From Adenophora triphylla var. japonica (Eukaryota; Streptophyta; Magnoliopsida; Asterales; Campanulaceae), in contig JAFEMH010002333.1 in assembly GCA_022495995.1 (NCBI GenBank), positions 62,001 to 126,000 on the forward strand: a stretch of DNA of 64,000 nucleotides, given 5' to 3'. The position numbers and the translations under genes are program-made. Every line of letters starts with the position of its first letter. The first letter of the stretch is position 1. The notes below the pieces were generated by a model. It did not search any database, was not told the origin of the DNA, and saw only the letters and a list, made by a program, of their open reading frames with translations. This document shows, piece by piece, positions 10,650 to 21,270 of the stretch.

Positions 10650-11792
10650 TGAAAGGTCCTGTTTACTTTAAATCAAATTAAAGGTTAGGCAGTTAAGGTT
10701 TGACGGCTGAGGTGAAATCTTAGGCATCGAGAGAGGTTAACTTGGTTTTAAAGATTGGAGTTAAATGTGCGGCGGAATAAAAGTGTTTGAAATAATGTAA
10801 AGACAAGTGAATAGTGTATGTGTGTGTATATGTGTGTGTGTGTTGTGTGATAATACCAATTGAACACAAGGAATTTTAAGGTGGTTCAGAGTTCACTCCT
10901 CCTACGTCCACCCTCACTGTCAACCTTGACAAGTGAGATCAATCCACTTAAATCTAGTTCCCGTTAAGATTTACAAAGGATTGAATAGGCAAGTTCCTTG
11001 AACTTCCTCTTCCTAATAAGTACAGTCTATTAGGGATCAAGCTCTAATCTGAGCTATTCTCACTACCCACTTAAAGTCAGTCTTAAGGGGTTCTTACAAA
11101 TCAGTTTATACACCTGAGATCAGTTACAAGTGTCTTAATATTGTTTTGATTATTGGTTGCAGGTTGAGAAGGTTTGGATGCAAGGTTTGTAGAAGTTGGA
11201 TGTGTGTAAAAAGGGGTTGAGTCTTCAGTCTTGGAGAGTTCCTTTTATAAGCTAGGAAATAGCCGTTGGAGGAGACAAGGAGACAAGGGAGTGAATGCAT
11301 GTTGGAGTTGCATTTAGGGCCTTTGTTGACTGGAGAATAAATTAGCTGGAATCTGCAACCAGGCATGTGATTATTATGGAGATGAGCTGGCAACATCTGT
11401 ATGGAGAGATTGGGCAAGGCACATCTTGGTCATCACAGGTTTTCTTCATTGCTGCTGATGTTGAAGATCATAGCTGTTGAGGGATGAAGTCTTTGCTGTG
11501 AGAGAACCTTAGCTGTCAGAGCTAAGTTCTTGATCTAGAAGGTTTAGGCAATGTGTAAAGTATCATACTACACATGTAATTAGATACATTAATGTATATG
11601 AGTGGTTTTGAGTGATATCTTTGTGGGATAATTGAATCATAGCTGTCCAGTTGATATATATAGAATTGCAGATTGAAGTTGATGGCTTAGCTGTCCAAGG
11701 TCATATGTTATCTTGGCTGTCAGATAACATATGATATATTTCTTTGTCAAAACCTATGGTAACTATGTGGCTTACATAGTTAGGTCCTAACA
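10650..11792 (-). repeat. Right LTR (5' LTR) of the copia element
   Basis: TG...CA repeat of 1143 bp, matching 1018-2159. The direct repeat CAAAT follows at 11793-11797. Confidence 0.93.
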
Positions 11793-11797
11793 CAAAT

Positions 11798-12040
11798 ATG
11801 AAGTCTATTAATGATCATTGTGGATTATTGTTGCCTGGGAACCTTTTCAATATCTTCTTTGAAAATAGCACAGTTTTTCATGATTGTCACCACCAACTTT
11901 ATGGCACCAAGTTTAATTTTTCTTCTCCATATCTTGCGATTTGGGATCGATTACTTGGTACTTACATGGCTTCTACAGTTGAGAAGAAAGTTGGTGGGGG
12001 TTTTATAGCTAGGCCTTCTAAAGTTTTCAAGGACAATTGA
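11798..12040 (+). pseudogene. Sphinganine C4-hydroxylase-like, last exon, 3' part
   Basis: Continues the exon interrupted at 1017 in the same codon phase. It encodes about 80 residues: DHCGLLLPGN, the third histidine cluster HDCHHQLYG, WDRLLGTYM and a C-terminus GGGFIARPSKVFKDN before TGA. Family knowledge: these are the conserved tail blocks of SBH1/SBH2-type enzymes. Physical separation by 10.8 kb of retroelement means it can reach protein only if the element is spliced out or in an allele without it. Confidence 0.85.
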
Positions 12041-12371
12041 GGATAGTGCATCCACCTTGTCCCTAAGATAGCTAGTATAAGACTTTATCTAATATAATTC
12101 CGGTTTGAAAAGTTGCAGAAATTTATTTCTTAAATGTGGAGTGATTAAATAAAACTCTCGGGTGATTTATTTACTATTTAAGCATTTGTTATGTAATAAA
12201 GGTATTGATGTTGTGTTTAAAGTTCATATCCTTTCATGTAGACTTTTTATATTTGAATTTGAATAAACATAATAAGAGATGATTCAGTTGTGCTCACGTG
12301 TGGATCTACTTAAGTGATATTAATTCCAAAATCTTCTTTAATGATTCTTTATACAATTTTAATTAAGGGAA
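12041..12371 (+). other. 3' flank/UTR of the hydroxylase-like gene
   Basis: AT-rich sequence after the stop codon, with no ORF or repeat recognised before the MITE at 12374. Confidence 0.4.
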
Positions 12372-12373
12372 TA

Positions 12374-12593
12374 CTCCCTCCGTCCCAGAAAATGCTTCAC
12401 CTTTTACCCAAAATGGCGTCCCGTTTGAAGTTTCTTCACCTTTCCTAAAATGAAAAAGTTTTATTAATATTCTATTATACTCACTCACATTTCCTATTTT
12501 CAAATTACACTCACAACATTTTTTCTTCCCACCTATTTCCTTAATTTGCGTGCCGGACCAAAAATGGTGAACCATTTCCCGGGACTGAAGGAG
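12374..12593. mobile_element. Stowaway-type MITE
   Basis: Left end CTCCCTCCGTCCC and right end GGGACTGAAGGAG form an imperfect terminal inverted repeat, flanked by TA on both sides (12372-12373, 12594-12595). Confidence 0.85.
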
Positions 12594-12774
12594 TATTTTT
12601 TTTTTGTGTCATTTTATGTCAATATCTGATCATGATTAATGAAGTTGATGGTTATAGCGTTATTTATATTGAGTTTTATTTATTTTCCTCCTTCATTGTT
12701 CAGGAAGTTGGTCTTATAAAAAACGCATTTTTTTTGTCACTTAGGAAAAACGTGTTTTGTATTTCCCCGTTTGT

Positions 12775-13395
12775 GTCGGTGCCAGTTTAACAAAGTGCCA
12801 GTGTGACAAAGTGCCAGTGCATGTGTAACAAAGTGCCGGTGTAAAAAAGTGTCAGTACCAATTTAACAAAATGCCAGTGTAAACAAAGTACCAGTGCATG
12901 TGTAACAAAGTGTCAGTGTAAAAAGTGACAGTGTCAGTTTAACAAAGTGCGATCGAGTACACTAACACTGGCACTTTGTTAAACTGGCACTTGCACTTTT
13001 TACACGAGCACTTTTATATACATGAACTGGCACTCTTCACACTCTGGCACTTTTTAACATTGATACTGGCACTTAAAAAAGTGTCCCTTGTAGTATCAAT
13101 AAGTGCCCGTGTACATGTGCTGGCACTTTTTTACACCAAACACTGATACTCTTTTTTGCTGGCACTCATAAACACATGCACTGTCACTCCAAAAACACAT
13201 GCAATGGCACTCCAAAACACTTGCACTGGTACTCTTTTTTGCTGGCACTCAAAAACACATGCACTGGCACTCAAAACACATGAACTGGCACTCAAAAATA
13301 CTTACATTGGCATTAGTTTACACTAACACTGGCACATCAAATCCCTAGCACCGGCACATCAAATCCACCAACAACAGCAAATTCGCAAACTGGTA
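12775..13395. repeat. Degenerate short repeat that switches strand midway
   Basis: From 12780 to about 12955 the motif AACAAAGTGCCAGTGT recurs every 12-30 bp. From about 12965 to 13390 its complement (ACTGGCAC with A-rich spacers) recurs instead. Spacing and spacers vary, so this is not a CRISPR array. Confidence 0.85.
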
Positions 13396-13401
13396 CTCAA
13401 A

Positions 13402-13596
13402 TTAATATACACTGATTCGGGGTAGAGAGAGAGAATTGTGAAGAAATGGAGCAAATTGACATCGAAAACGATGGTGTGGCGTTGGATGTTGGGGGAAGGA
13501 GATGGAGCATAATGGATCTTCGTCACCGATGACCGAAATCTCGTCTAATAAGTTGTAATTGAACAGCCAATTCGAATTCTCCTCTGGAATATCCAT
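13402..13596 (-). pseudogene. Possible bHLH (ILR3/bHLH115-like) first-exon remnant
   Basis: Minus-strand frame starting MDIPEENSNWLFNYNLLDEIS. The pattern ENxNWLxxYxLID near an N-terminal methionine is typical of the first exon of subgroup IVc bHLH iron-response regulators. Nothing recognisable as the basic-helix-loop-helix region follows; the frame ends after 64 residues of S/P/H-rich sequence. The upstream minus strand (13600-13900) is pyrimidine-rich and leader-like. It could be a transposon-captured or broken exon, or coincidence. Confidence 0.3.
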
Positions 13597-14008
13597 TTCA
13601 ATATCGGACGGAGACGTGGCCGGGGACCCCGGCGGGACAATGATCGGAGATAACGAAGTGTGCCGCGGTGGTTTTGCAGGGATTAATTGGAACAGGGAAT
13701 AGTGATGGGTGATTGTAATTGGAGGTAGGGAAATAGAGGAAGGTGAGGGAGATTGAAGGGGAGAGGGTCGCCAGCGAATGATTTTTTGAGAGGGAGGATC
13801 GGTGAAGAAGACGATTTAGGGAGAGAAAATGGTTGTTTACGTTTAGAGAGAGAGTAGTGAGAGAGACGTGTTCTAAAAATACAAACACGTTTTTTTAAGC
13901 TCACAAACAACGCATTTTTTACAAGTTTTTGGCTTGTTCAAGACCCAAAACATTGTCCTTTTTACTGTGAAATCGACTTTTAACAAACTGAATGTTTGTT
14001 GAACCTTT

Positions 14009-14156
14009 GGTGTTTATTAAGTCTGAGATCATTTGTGCTATTTTTGTTCATCACATTGTGTATCAAATGTGATTCAACGGTTATGTGTTGACGATGATAT
14101 CACGATGGTGTTTATTAGGTCTGAGATCATTTGTACTATTTGGGATCGATTACTTG
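14009..14156 (+). repeat. 98-bp-period duplicate including a fragment of hydroxylase exon
   Basis: GGTGTTTATTARGTCTGAG and the following bases occur at 14009 and 14107. The second copy is followed at 14138-14156 by 19 bases identical to exon positions 11939-11957 of the hydroxylase gene (the IWDRLL codons, also in frame here). Confidence 0.6.
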
Positions 14157-14419
14157 TAATTGTTGAATCACTTGTGGTATACAATGTAATACATAGAAAA
14201 GTGTTACATGTGAAAAAATTTATTGTGGCGTATTGTTGAATGCGAAATCATACAACTATTTTTACCTATTTAACCTTGAACTCAACAGTTATTAATAATA
14301 ACATATAATAAAACAATAAATTAAATTTTAATATTATTTTATTGATGAATGCCATTAATAGCAGCATAATAATTTCCAAAGTTACTCAAAATAAAATTCA
14401 ATATTATTTTATTATAGGA

Positions 14420-15453
14420 TTAAATAATAATTTGATCCCTCAAATGGGCATTTTTTATTAGTTTGGTCCCACATAAATATTATTTATTAATTTTGTTCCT
14501 TATGTTTTTTTTTTTTTGCTAGTTTGCCACTTTTGTTCGTGTAATATTCAAAAGTACCGAAAACACCCTTATACTAAATAATATTATTGTCCCTAATCCT
14601 AAAACTTTTTATCAATTTAGTCTCTTAAGATCGATATTTATCACTTTGTCCCATCTTTATATTTTTACTAATTTTTAACCTTTAGTCAAAATTACCCTTA
14701 CTATGAAATTGATTATGAGTTTTCAATTTTTCGGATCCAAACAATAAAAAATTATACATTTTGATTTGAAAAAATCGTGAATCAGTCGAATATCATTATT
14801 AATTCTACTAATTTGAAATTCTTAAGATATCTCAATCTTTGCACTTCCCAATTTTGTCCATTGAAAGAGAGGTCATACAAAAATTTATAATGTCAAATTA
14901 ACTTTGCCAACACATTACTTAAAAAAAAATTGGGATTGATCAATTGACAAAAAGGGAATAACAAAATTTAATTTTTTTTAGTTTGGATACAAAAAGTTGA
15001 AAACTCATCATCGATTACATAATAAGGGTTATATTTGACTGAGGGTTAAAAACTAGCAAAAACATGAGCAAGTTTTGGGAGAAGCTAGTTTCTTCATAAA
15101 TTATAAAAAGTCCACTTTTTTTCTACTTGCAAGTAGTTAGCGAATATTTAGGAACAGTTTATAAAACAGGACTTTCTATAACTTAAGGAGAAACTAGTTT
15201 CCCCCAAAATCTTGTGCAAAAACATAACATGGACAAATTGATAAAAACTATCATAATGGAAAAATTGGTAAGAGTCTTAAGTTTAGGAACCAAATTATTA
15301 TCTAGTATAAGGGTATTGTTTGTACTTTGAATATTTCACAAACAAAAAAGGTAAATTGGCAAAAAAGCAAGCATAAGGAACCAAACAAATAAAAAACTAT
15401 AAAGGACCAAATTAATAAAAAGTGACAACTTCAGGGACCAAATTATTATTTAA
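14420..15453. mobile_element. Foldback element about 1 kb with long inverted arms
   Basis: The left arm (TTAAATAATAATTTGATCCC..., 14420 to about 14760) is complementary to the right arm ending AGGGACCAAATTATTATTTAA (15453). Blocks pair in order (GTCCC, CCTTATACTA, TTAAGA, GTTTTCAA, GGATCCAAAC). No coding capacity. The target duplication is unclear because the flanks are AT-rich. Confidence 0.8.
15066..15215. mobile_element. Nested 150-bp MITE with 10-bp target duplication
   Basis: Lies in the right arm of the foldback element. Ends GAGCAAGTTTTGGGAG and, inverted, ACAAGATTTTGGGGG; the hairpin includes the CTAGTTTC block. GCAAAAACAT occurs directly on both sides (15056-15065, 15216-15225), a length typical of Mutator-type insertions. 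Confidence 0.75.
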
Positions 15454-16694
15454 TATTTTATTTTATTATAATAACTATTAGAGAATGGGGTACGCTTTGA
15501 TTATAGTATGGGCTTATGATCCTGTAGTCTTTTAGTCAAATCAATATTTCATATAAAATCAGCAAATTTTCAATATTTCAAATATATCTATCGCCTCTTA
15601 TAACATGCGTATAAGAGTAGTTCATCTTTTATACAAAAATGTATAAGAGTCATTTTTTTTCTCAATTTCTAAGATAATATGTCGCGCCCCGAAAATTTCA
15701 CATGCTTATATTTCCATTAATGTTCAAATATTACAAGTTTAAAATCTCCAAAAATATGATACAAAGTATTTCTACTAACTCCAAAGTGCTCCTAAACTGC
15801 TCCGAGCCCAAATCTGCAATCAATTGCAAAATACAAACTGGAGGGGGTGAGCTGGGGAAAGCTCAGTAAGAAAGGGAATACGCAGTATCACATAAGTCAA
15901 ATGAAACACAAACATCAAATAACACTGTCCATGAGATAATAAATATGGACTTGTCAATAAGACTCCGATTTATATATATCGATTATCAATCGATTATATT
16001 CATAGTTCAATGTCCTAATTACGTTCGGGTCCAGTGGGAGAACAATAACCGAAACAAATAGTTGGTCGCCCTCAACGGAGCCGACCCAACTCGAACACAA
16101 TAATCGAGCCCACTGCAACCGTCACATAATTAGCCCCATTGAACCATTTCATATAACAAATCTCATTATTTGAGAACCAAATCACATAAGCATGCTTTTA
16201 ATACCATTATAATATTTATCGAGCAAATTCAAAGCCAAAGCAAGTATCAAATCAGACCGAACAATAAATATACGTGTCAATAAAGAGGACTACGATGATA
16301 ATAGGGGGTATAAATTAAATGACTAAACTGAAACAAAATCAATACTGCGTAGTCTCCTTACCTTAAAACTGCTAAAATCGAATCACCAAATTAATTTGTC
16401 TACATGGATCAAGCTTAAACAAAATACAACTAAATATTACTAGAATTGTGCTCTTTCTCTCGGTCTGCTACCAAGGCTCACCCATAAAAAATATTGTAGT
16501 ATACTGAGACTTATAAAGGTCAACAAAAAAATTGAGATGAGTCATAAGCAATTTTCCTAAACTACACCTCAGCCTAGCCACGTGAGGAACCAATTTGTTG
16601 TCAAGAATTTTTCATGCAAAAATCTGAATTAAACCAATGGGTCCCACAATCCAAAACCACAATCAATTTTTTCAAACAATCCGCCCCATATTTC

Positions 16695-16696
<2 letters not shown>

Positions 16697-16764
<68 letters not shown>
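16697..16764. repeat. (TTA)n microsatellite
   Basis: About 22 perfect TTA units inside the left LTR. The poly-leucine frame over it is an artefact of the repeat. Confidence 0.95.
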
Positions 16765-16767
<3 letters not shown>

Positions 16768-17061
16768 TCCTCCGTCTCATAATAAAATGCTACTTACCCA
16801 AAAATATTTACTTTACTTTTACTATTATTATTTCTAAACTGAACACTACTTATTATTATTATTATATTTAAATTAATAACGTTGTTTTAAAACACAAAAA
16901 TATATACTCAAAATGAAACAAATAATTGGGGTGTCACATTCTCCCCTCCTTAAAAAGAATTTGTCCGCGAATTTTATTTAGACTAAACCTCAAATTCATA
17001 TCATACTAATCCCCCAAGATCCTATACCCGGGCAAGCTCAAAAGCCTTCCGACCGGGTCCC

Positions 17062-17075
17062 GCTCTGATACCAAC
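17062..17075 (-). other. Primer-binding site (tRNA-iMet type)
   Basis: The minus strand reads GTTGGTATCAGAGCG directly after the right LTR end; TGGTATCAGAGC is the full initiator-methionine tRNA complement. Confidence 0.85.
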
Positions 17076-17803
17076 TGTCGCGCCACGAAAATTTCACATG
17101 CCTATATTTTCATAAATATTCAAATATTACAAGTTTAAAATCTCCAAAAATATGATACAAAGTATTTCTACTAACTCCAAAGTGCTCATAAACTGCTCCG
17201 AGCCCAAATCTGTAATCAATTGCAAAATACAAACTGGAGGGGGGTGAGCAGGGGAAAGCTCAGTAAGAGAGGGGATATGCAGTATCACAGAAGTCAAATG
17301 AAACACAAATATCAAATAACACATGTCCATGAGATAATAAATATGGACTTGTCAATAAGACTCCGATTTATATATACCGATTATCAATCGAATATATTCA
17401 TAGTTCAATGTCCTAATTACGTTCGGGTCCCGTGGGAGAACAATAACCGAAACAAATAGTTGGCCGCCCTCAACGGAGCCGACCCAACTCGAACACAATA
17501 ATCGAGCCCACCGCAACCGTCACATAATTAGCTCCATTGAACCATTTCATATAACAAATCTCATTATTTGAGAACCAAATCACATAAGCATGCTTTTAAT
17601 ACCATTATAATACTTAACGAGCAAATTCAAAGCCAAAGCAAGTATCAAATCAGACCGAACAATAAATATACGTGTCAATAAAGAGAAGTACGACGATAAT
17701 AGTGGTATAAATAAAATGACTAAACTGACACAGAATCAATACTGCATAGTCTCCTTACCTCAAAACTGCTAAAATCTTGCTCTTTCTCTGGGTCTACTAC
17801 CAA

Positions 17804-18130
17804 GTGGCCGGTTCATTAAACCGCCGGTTAGCCGGTTAAAAATCGGCAGTTTTCAACCTTGAAATGTCCAATCGAAACCGAACCGCCTAACCGGCTAAAC
17901 CGGTTACGGTTTAGGCGGTTCACGATTTTAACGGTTATCCGGTTTACCTCCGGTTTGGATCTGCTCGGCCGTGTCCTTGGTGTTGCTCGACCGAGCAACC
18001 CTTTTAGGGTTTAGGGTTTTGAGGGTTGCTCGGCCGAGTCTTTGGTGTTGCTCGGCCGAGCAACCCTTTTAGGGTTTAAGGGTTGAGGGTTGCTCGGCCG
18101 AGTCATATAGTAGTGCTCGGCCGAGCATAT
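17804..18130. repeat. hAT subterminal repeats: CCGGTTA motifs and GCTCGGCCGAGC palindromes
   Basis: 17810-17950 is packed with CCGGTTA/TAACCGG variants. 17963-18125 has about six copies of the 12-bp palindrome GCTCGGCCGAGC (one variant GCTCGACCGAGC) separated by AACCCTTTTAGGGTTT stretches. Known hAT elements carry clustered subterminal transposase-binding motifs; these are candidates. Confidence 0.65.
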
Positions 18131-18685
18131 CATTTTTCAGTTAATTTTTTTACAGTTTTCGTTAACATTGTATGTAGTATATTAATTTTATTTTTTTTCA
18201 ATTTATTTTTAGATAGATAAGACTATTTTGAACTTAAGTTTACTACATACATTTTTTGCAAAAAGGTTTATAAAAAAAGTTATGAATTTTTTAAGAAATA
18301 AAAGTTAACGATTTTTTGAAAAAAGCTAACTTTTAATTTTTTTTCAATTTGTTTTTGGATAAATAAGACTATTTTAGACTTAAGTTTAATACATACATTT
18401 TTTGAAAAAAGATTTATAAAAAAAGTTATGAATTTTGAAAGAAAGAAAACTTAACTTTTTTTTAAAGAAACAAAAGTATATAAAAGAAAAAAGGGACGGT
18501 ACCCTTAAATTTTATTAATCAAAATAAAATTACAAAGAGGGGGACAACCAACCTTACCCTTTTATAAATAAGGGGGGACATTTAGGAGCCTTTACCTCAA
18601 CCTAACTATTACAATTAATTAAAAATAAACCTAATCTAAAGTCTAAACTAATCTAATTAAAATAAAAATTAATCTAAAACATCAT

Positions 18686-20646
18686 TCATTCATCACTACT
18701 TTTCGTGGAGTCCTCGACATCGTATTGATATCTTGGATCCAATAGATCCTCATCATAAGGCATGTCTTGTTGCCTTTTTTCCGCTCTAACCCAATCGCCA
18801 AGTAAAAGTTGATGTTCCAAGTTTTCACTTGTTAGTTGAGAACGTCTTTCATCCAAAACATTTCCACCAACGCTAAATGCCGATTCAACCGCCACCGTTG
18901 AAGTGGGAGAGGCTAATACTTCTTTAGCAACTATGGAAAGTATAGGATAAATGACTTTCCTTCTTGACCACCATTGTAAAACATCAAATCCATTTGAATT
19001 TGGATCTTGATTTAATTCAAAGTTTGTAGTGAAATACGTTTCTAACTCCACGGGAAGGTTTGATGATGATGAAGATGAACCTCGAGAAGGACCATATTTT
19101 TTACTATACAAATTTGCAAAAAAACTATATGAATCCCCACTAGTAAAACTTGGTTGAGAAGTAGAGGAATCATCTTCATGTTGTTGGCTTTGAGAAGTGT
19201 TTCCATATAAGGCATTATACTCATTAAAAAGGTTAATCAAATCATTTTTTGTGTCATTAACAATAATTGACGGAAGTTCATAACTACCGTCACCATCGGG
19301 ATATAATTTCATATAATAATAAGTTATAATGGCCTCTAAATCATCTAATTTAACTCGGGGATCTAATAACTTTGCAACCAAGAAAAGAGACGGAATAGTG
19401 TCAAAATATTTAAGCCACTTTTGTCTCATGTTAAAAATGCATTGGTTTAAAATAGGGCAATCTTTTAAATTGTCAAAAATAGTAACAATTGCAATACAAT
19501 GCTCTAGCACCAAAACGGAAGTTGGATAATAAACTCCCGAAAAAGCCAAAGTAGCGGTATTAAAAATCTTTAACAATTCACATAAATTAATGCATGCATT
19601 CCAATGATGAGTAAATAGAGGTTCATAATAGCCAATTGACATAAAAAAAAATTGCGTTAGGAGATCTTTATAAGCAAAACCATCGCTTAACATTTTATAG
19701 GTGGAATTCCACCTAGTTGAAACATCGTAAGTAAAATATTTGTCCGGCACACTTTTACTTCTTAAAAACCTTATCCATTTTTTTGTATTAAATTTTTTTT
19801 TTTTTTTGAAATAAATTGAAGAGCTCGTCTAATTGGCTTAACATGAGTTTCTAATGCATCTAAACCATCTCTAACACATAAATTAATTATATGACATAAA
19901 CATCTAATATGAAAAAACTTACCCCCAAGTGAGGGTTGACAAACGGTAATTAAATCGGGCAAACTAGCCGTATTAGCACTTCGTTGTCAAATGAAATAGT
20001 AAATATTTTATTTAAAATACCATATTCAAGAAAAATCTCAAGCAATTTCGCACAAATATTTTCCGCGGAATGCGGTGGCTCAAAATCTTTGTAAGCAATT
20101 AATCTTTTTTGGATTTTCCATGAATTATCTATCCAATGGCAAGTAACGCCCAAATAAGTATTTCTTTGCCAATGATCACTCCAACCATCGGCACAAATTG
20201 AAACTTTATTTTCTAATTTTGATAAAACACCAATTAAATCATTTTTATATCTTTCAACCACTCTAGTAATATCACGTACGAGATTCGTACGTGGTACTCT
20301 CGTGGCGGCGGGGTTCAAAGAAAGGCGAGCAAAATTTTCATAAAAATCACAATCCGCAAAATTAAAAGGAAGGCCTTTAACGCAAATAAATTTGGCTAGT
20401 TCATCCCTATAAACCCACTTGTCAAATTTAAAAAGGACGGAAGAAGGGGAAGACGAACCTTGTGCACTCGAACCCGAACTACGTTGAAATTGTAATTGAG
20501 TTTGCGAAGCGAAAATGCCAAGTTTCTCGGGATGTTTTGCCACCAAATGCCCGTTGAGCGTCCCATGCCCTCCGCCTCTTTTGAATGCGTAAGTCGCATT
20601 ACAATAGTTGCAACATGCTTGAAAATTATAATCATCCTCGGCAGTA
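18686..20646 (-). pseudogene. hAT transposase (BED finger to hAT dimerisation domain), degenerate
   Basis: Read on the minus strand. A BED-type zinc finger lies near 20625-20540 (CCNYCNATYAF...HGTLNGHLVAKH). The RNase-H-like core starts with VSICADGWSDHWQ (first acidic residue) and SFDN. The C-terminal hAT dimerisation block is PTSTVAVESAFSVGGNVLDERR (19750-18686 frame). A one-base deletion breaks the frame near 19985 and a T14 run near 19797 breaks it again. The 5' end is lost where the tandem array starts at 20649, so no start codon remains. Plant Ac/Tip100-like class by motif; inactive as it stands. Confidence 0.9.
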
Positions 20647-20804
20647 TTGGTTAAAATTATGAGAGCCGTAAATTACACGGGCATAAAGAGGGGCGTGAAT
20701 GCATTAGTTTTTTTTTTTTTTTGGTAATTTTAGTTTTTTATTTTTCATGGTCTTTTTAGCAAAAAATTAAATAAGTGTGAAGTATTTATTTTTAATTATA
20801 AATG

Positions 20805-20906
<102 letters not shown>

Positions 20907-21169
20907 TTTTTACTAATCATAAAAATAAATAAAATAAAATAAAATAAAAGTGGTGGGGTATAGAATGATGAGTTGAAATGGTGTTGAATATATATTTTAT
21001 ATTAATAACTATATATGTATATTTTATATTTAAAATTATATATGTATATTTAATATTAATAATTATATATGTATATAAATATAATTACACCTAAGTTGAA
21101 CTTGAAGCCTCATTATATACCAAGGCCAAGGCCATTTTTGATTCATTTTCTTTCGATGTGGGAAATCTG

Positions 21170-21270
21170 TCTTGGCCTTGGCCTTGCCTCGGCTCGGCTT
21201 GCCTTGGCCTTGGCTCGGCCCTTGGCCTTGCCTTGGCCGGCCTTGGCCTTGGCCTTGGACTTGGCCTTTA
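21170..21270 (+). repeat. CTTGGC/CTCGGC minisatellite within array unit
   Basis: Tandem hexamer-like CCTTGG and GGCTCGG. Equivalent blocks occur at 22995-23095 and 24785-24845 with different copy numbers. Confidence 0.9.

Larger units (their letters stand above)
1018..11792 (-). mobile_element. Young Ty1/copia-type LTR retrotransposon inserted in an exon
   Basis: A 10,775-bp element with direct LTRs of 1142 and 1143 bp, TG...CA ends and a perfect 5-bp target duplication CAAAT (1013-1017 and 11793-11797). Coding sense is on the minus strand: primer-binding site next to the right LTR, then gag with zinc knuckle, spacer, protease/pre-integrase remnant, RNase H tail, a large accessory region, and a polypurine tract next to the left LTR. 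Integrase and reverse transcriptase are missing through an internal deletion near 7770, so the copy is non-autonomous. The LTRs differ only at CAG/CTG sites, which implies recent insertion. Confidence 0.93.
15680..17803 (-). mobile_element. Large-LTR element without coding interior (TRIM/LARD-like)
   Basis: Left LTR 15680-16938 (1259 bp, TGTCGCGCC...GTGTCACA), interior only 16939-17075 (137 bp), right LTR from 17076, truncated at about 17803 where hAT sequence begins. The interior holds a polypurine tract next to the left LTR (minus strand TTAAGGAGGGGAGAA) and a perfect initiator-tRNA primer site next to the right LTR. No gag or pol. The right copy also lacks about 70 bp present at 16384-16450. 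Confidence 0.85.

Noticed and set aside
12775..13395. CRISPR-like array (short repeats with spacers)
   Set aside because: Repeat unit and spacing vary, the motif switches strand, and the host is a plant; it is a degenerate simple repeat.
13598..13910. Two overlapping minus-strand ORFs upstream of the bHLH-like piece
   Set aside because: Pyrimidine-rich low-complexity sequence with no recognisable protein; more like leader DNA.
16637..16837. Poly-leucine ORF
   Set aside because: It is translation of a (TTA)n microsatellite in an LTR.
18000..18090. Interstitial telomere
   Set aside because: AGGGTTTAGGG-like strings are few and separated by the GCTCGGCCGAGC palindromes; they belong to the hAT end.
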